Shown here: positions 60,291 to 64,000 of the stretch, one piece after another
Numbering within the stretch: position 1 is the stretch's first letter
How the letters are laid out: each line of letters starts with the position of its first letter
NCBI GenBank assembly: GCA_958496175.1
Contig: OY292278.1
Location: 25,544,001-25,608,000, forward strand
DNA: 64,000 nucleotides
Direction: 5' to 3'
DNA from: Sisyra terminalis
Lineage: Eukaryota; Arthropoda; Insecta; Neuroptera; Sisyridae
Notes under the pieces: model-generated
The model's input: the letters and a program-made list of their open reading frames with translations, nothing else
The model's database searches: none
What the model was told of the DNA's origin: nothing
Program-made: the position numbers and the translations under genes

Positions 60291-63200
60291 ATTATGTTTG
60301 GTAGTTATCATCCCTTAAATTTAAATTTGCAGTATGTAAACGCTTAGAGATTGAATTATCATTTAATCCCTATTTAATTCCTGGATTTATCTTCAAACTT
60401 TTATGTTTGTCATAGTTATTTTTATCTTATTAAATTATTATTTTTCACTATTACGATATAAGAAATGCACATTGATTATTGGTGGAAGGGAAGTGCAGGG
60501 AAATAACAGGTAAATACATAGACCAATGTTGAAGTTCTCGCATATTTTACCAATAAATAATTAAAACAACTATCTATGTATAGCTTCATCATAAAAATGG
60601 GACTTCATAACCAGAAGGCTTAAAGAATCATTCGTTGTAGCTACCAAATTTAAGTTTTAGAGGTTTGGAGCAAGAAAAAATAGAGCTTTTCTATGTTGAG
60701 CTTATCTTTAAGAATTGAAAAAGTTGGTGGAGGTGCAGAGTAATAATCGGCGGATAACTAGGTCAACTTTGAAGTTGACACAGTCCATTTTCATAGATTT
60801 TGACAATAACTGTAGAAGTTTGTGCAGATAAATATGTCAGTCGAAGTAAATTGGAATGAGATAAAGAAAATTGTATTTCTTCTTTTCCGGAAATTGTTTT
60901 CTGGCTTATAGACTTTGATTTGAATTGGTGTAAAAATGTTTAAGTTAAAACTTCATAATTCTTGTTTATTACAAAGATCATTAATGAATAATAATATATG
61001 CCCTATGACTCAATTTCTTCTATATCATGACGCGTTTCAACAGTTTCTGGCTATCATCATCAGGTTATGATTATTTTGTCAGTTGTAAACAAATTTCATA
61101 TAGGTTGTTTGTTTTATATAATTTTTAAATTGTGACTCAGAAATAAGTACAATATTTATCAATTTTAAAAAAATCTTCAATTGGAATGCTTAAATTATTG
61201 CAAGTGTTGATCGGCGAATAAATTTATAAGTGTGTAGCCCAGTATTAAAAAAGAGCTTTATTGAGGATGTTAATTGTAGTTAGTGATCAGAAAGCTTATT
61301 ATTTTCTTTTCTTTAACCTTTTGTTGAGAGCATTTCATTCATATTGAAAAGTTATACTTTTGGTTTTCTTCAGGAGAAACATTGACGGTTTAGCTTATCT
61401 TTTAGGATTAGGTACGTTGGTGGAAGTGCAGGGTAATTGTAGGCGAACAATGCAATTTATCGTCGGCGTATTCAGCCATTCAGCCTCATAATTGATCGAA
61501 GAAAGCGCTTATGTGAATACTGTTAGCAAACACGCAACTAAACCTAGAAAAATTTCTCGTCTTGTATCAGTTTTTGATGCATTCGATTGAAATGAAGTGA
61601 AGTGCCGTAAGTATTTCACATTTACGACAACAACGGCCAGTTCAATGAACTCACGAACTACAATAATATGTATATATATATATATATATATATATGTATT
61701 ATAATGTTCGTAATAACAATAATTTTTCGTTCGATTCGGCAAAGCCAAGTGCAAGAAAGAGGGGCAATGTGCAAAGTGTGCGCGAGACGAGGAAAATGCG
61801 CGGACTTCTTGCACGTTTTTCGTTGAGGTTTTTGAAAAATTTTCAAGACGATGGCCAGCTAAATAGTTGGTATATCAGCTGCGAGTCTAGGTTATTCAGT
61901 CATTAGGCCAAAAGGACAGTAGGCGGCGACTAAAACGTAAAACAAAAGCATAACGCGTGCCATCGAAGTTCTTTGGAACTTCCATGAGATGCTATTGGCG
62001 CAGCCACCAACACTGACCCAATTTCCGCCGATTTTGTGAAAGTATTTCACTCGTCTTTCTTTCCAACATATGATTCAGCTATATCGCCATTTCACTTGCA
62101 CAAATTTTTGGGGAAAACTTGGGAAAATTTGCGCCAGGTTCATATTATCAGCTAGAAATTATTGACCAAAAATTGTCTTGGTTGGGTCTTAAGGGTTGAT
62201 TGGGGAAGGCTGGGAAATAATTTGGAGGGAGTAAGTGGAACAAAATCAGTTGCAAAGTGGGATAGAAATAGCAACAACGCAGGTTCAATGACCGACACAG
62301 TGTCAGTTCATTCCACCGAAGGTTCAGTCTCGATTATGACGTGTCTGTGTGTCATCTCTGTGATCGTCCGCCACCCCTATTTGCACAACTTACCCCAATT
62401 TACCCCCCATTTAACAAGTTTCGTCACGTCAATAGTTCGAATGATAGACAGTTTAAATGCGAAAATCGGTTATCTAATCACTAGAAAATTTATCGGTTTT
62501 TTGTGGACCAAATAGTTGTTCATCCCTTAATTATTAAAAACGGCTACTGACGTAACTAGCTATTACGTTTCTCACGTTTTTTTCGTCTGCTCTACAGACC
62601 GAGTTCCCAGAAAATTATATTAAAGGAAAATATTTAGTTGTCGAAGATTTAACGATTTAAATATTTGTAAAAGTTCATTACTTAATATTGTACAAAAAAT
62701 ATTATTAGCAATTGTTTTAGATCCACCAAAATTTATTGCCAAAAATTGATTTCTATAATTTTTTTATAAAAATATTTTATTTAATATCACTTAAAATTCG
62801 TTTTTATGGTTCAGTTTATCAATTAAAACCATTTTCAAAGGTAAATCTTGGTTAGAATTTCTCGAAATAAAACAGCCACCTGTTGATTACTTCTTAAGTT
62901 AAAAATTGTATATATTTTGAAAACCACTTGTCCTATTAAAAACAATGCAAACAAAAAATTGCAGAAAATTGGACATTCATAAAAAATATTCCAACATTTT
63001 TTTTCTCGAAATTATAAAAAAAATGGCGTAAAATTATACTCAATGTGGCTTTTGTTATTGTATTCACAATGCAGAAAATATATTGTAGTTCAAACATTGG
63101 ATAATACCCTTGACCAAAGCAAATCATAAAAATATAATAATATTGAATCAATGTCCCAAATTATTTGCTGACGTAACCCCAAATACGTACTTCGATTGCT

Positions 63201-63600
63201 GAATCATTATTTTTGTTAGTCATCAAGCAGAATTGGATTCCAGTAGTGGTAGTTCTCAAAAATAAAATAATTTAGTGAATTTAATTGCAAAATTTGTATC
63301 AAAAAATGATTAACTTTGAGTCCCAAAGTTTATAATCCTAAAACCTGTTAATATGATAGCTATAATGTTACTCTTTTTTATCAGTGAAAACTCAATTACT
63401 AAATACACTTAGTAAGAAAAAAATTTTCCCATGAAAATCTTATTTTGGGACAAATTCTATCAGTTTGCAGTATTTATTTAAGTAATTTGGAATAAAGTCT
63501 AGATATTATTATCCTTATAGAAATAGCCAATTATGCTTTTACTCCGAATTTGATCTAGGGAATGCTAACACAACCCTCCAATAGAAAATAATAAATAATG
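60291..63600. other. Upstream region, part 7
   Basis: 60291-61500 is AT-rich; a degenerate hammerhead-like motif lies at 61026-61064 (minus). A (TA)n microsatellite of about 30 bp lies at 61668-61696. 61700-62560 is richer in GC with higher complexity and includes an EcRE-like palindrome at 62282. A 117-codon open frame at 62162 has no family resemblance and biased content, so I do not call it. 62570-63600 is AT-rich and unassigned. Confidence 0.4.
62282..62294. promoter_or_regulatory. Second ecdysone-response-element-like palindrome
   Basis: GGTTCAATGACCG matches the EcR/USP consensus RGKTCANTGAMCY at 12 of 13 positions (last base differs). The left half GGTTCA is the same as in the Drosophila hsp27 element. 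It lies within a GC-richer block. Confidence 0.35.
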
Positions 63601-63604
63601 CCTC

Positions 63605-63890
63605 ATCTCCTTGAAAGGCGATCTGCACAGGCCAGCACGGTCATCTGATTTAGTCTTCTATGATTATTTTCTATGCGGCCACTTAAAATCAATTGTTTGC
63701 AACAATCATCCTAGAACCCTGGCTGACCTTACGAACAATATCTGTTCAAATTATAGCCAACATACTTGCTTATATGCTGGAAAGAGTTGAACGAAATTTT
63801 AGAAGTAGATCAAGCAGTATATTCAGTAACGAACGTCATCTGCTGGGTATATGCGTTAACATACTCTTTACATACTGTACGTTATAATAC
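63605..63890 (+). pseudogene. Mariner/IS630-type transposase, C-terminal relic
   Basis: The plus strand reads PARSSDLVFYDYFLCGHLKS then HPRTLADLTNNICSNY, and after a frameshift near 63760 continues MLERVERNFRSR. This is the C-terminal pattern of DDE transposases of the mariner-like type common in insects (PPRSPDLTPxDYFLWGxLK ... MLxRVxxNFxxR). The third acidic catalytic residue would be the D of YDY. It is broken by the frameshift and truncated upstream. Confidence 0.75.
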
Positions 63891-64000
63891 TCAAAGAATT
63901 AAATGTAGATCTGCATCGCTATTTTTATGGATATCAAAATAAGTAATTTGCTTTGACCCACCCCGTACAAAAATTCTATGGTATGTCTGTATATTTTCAT

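Noticed and set aside
61026..61064. Second hammerhead ribozyme (minus strand)
   Set aside because: CTGATGA, GAAAC and GCGTC are present but stem II has only a CAG/CTG core with mismatches; at best a decayed copy.
61668..61696. (TA)n tract as a functional element
   Set aside because: It is an ordinary dinucleotide microsatellite.
62162..62515. Open frame of 117 codons on the plus strand
   Set aside because: No family resemblance, no splice context, and it falls in a GC-richer block where long frames arise by chance.

Overview
The window is nuclear DNA from an insect: AT-rich, with short GT-AG introns (about 47-61 nt) next to kilobase-scale ones, and loaded with small DNA transposons and a tRNA-derived SINE. 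All five protein-coding genes could be rebuilt exon by exon with every reading phase closing. The gene set (Hr96 with an ESCKA P-box, a PR-domain Blimp-1, Nup93, PGS1, ARL2BP) fits a holometabolous insect, possibly a beetle; the order is inference. There is no bacterial, viral or CRISPR content.

Layout. 1-1870: repeats, then the ARL2BP promoter. 1871-2514 (+): ARL2BP, a ciliary/small-GTPase adaptor, 3 exons. 2596-10640 (-): Nup93, a structural nucleoporin, 11 exons, 810 codons plus stop. The two genes converge with stop codons 81 nt apart. 10641-11187: a 547-bp divergent promoter shared by Nup93 and PGS1. 11188-14243 (+): PGS1, mitochondrial phosphatidylglycerophosphate synthase, 3 exons; its first intron is a transposon nest. 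15196-20752 (-): Hr96, a nuclear receptor, 5 exons. 20753-28452: intergenic, probably mostly Blimp-1 3'UTR at its right end. 28453-36185 (-): Blimp-1 (PRDM1 orthologue), 6 coding exons, 1059 residues. From about 36.2 kb to the right edge I find no convincing independent protein gene. It reads as the long 5' intron/regulatory territory of Blimp-1, with transposon relics and islands of higher GC. Two minus-strand exon candidates there (49084-49175 and about 55477-55700) have strong splice sites; the first ends in an ATG that continues in frame into the Blimp-1 coding exon.

How things fit together. ARL2BP, Nup93, PGS1 and Hr96 are compact genes with probable housekeeping or metabolic roles. Blimp-1 is an ecdysone-inducible timing repressor in flies. 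Upstream of its putative distal promoter I see ecdysone-receptor-like palindromes (56093, 62282) and a DR4 (58943), which suggests a similar control here.

Repeats dominate what is left: a tRNA-headed SINE (8 copies), a TIR element with a conserved end (7 copies), a second TIR element pair, a hAT element with a perfect 8-bp target duplication, Tc1-like and jockey-like relics, several unnamed families, and a hammerhead-like motif.
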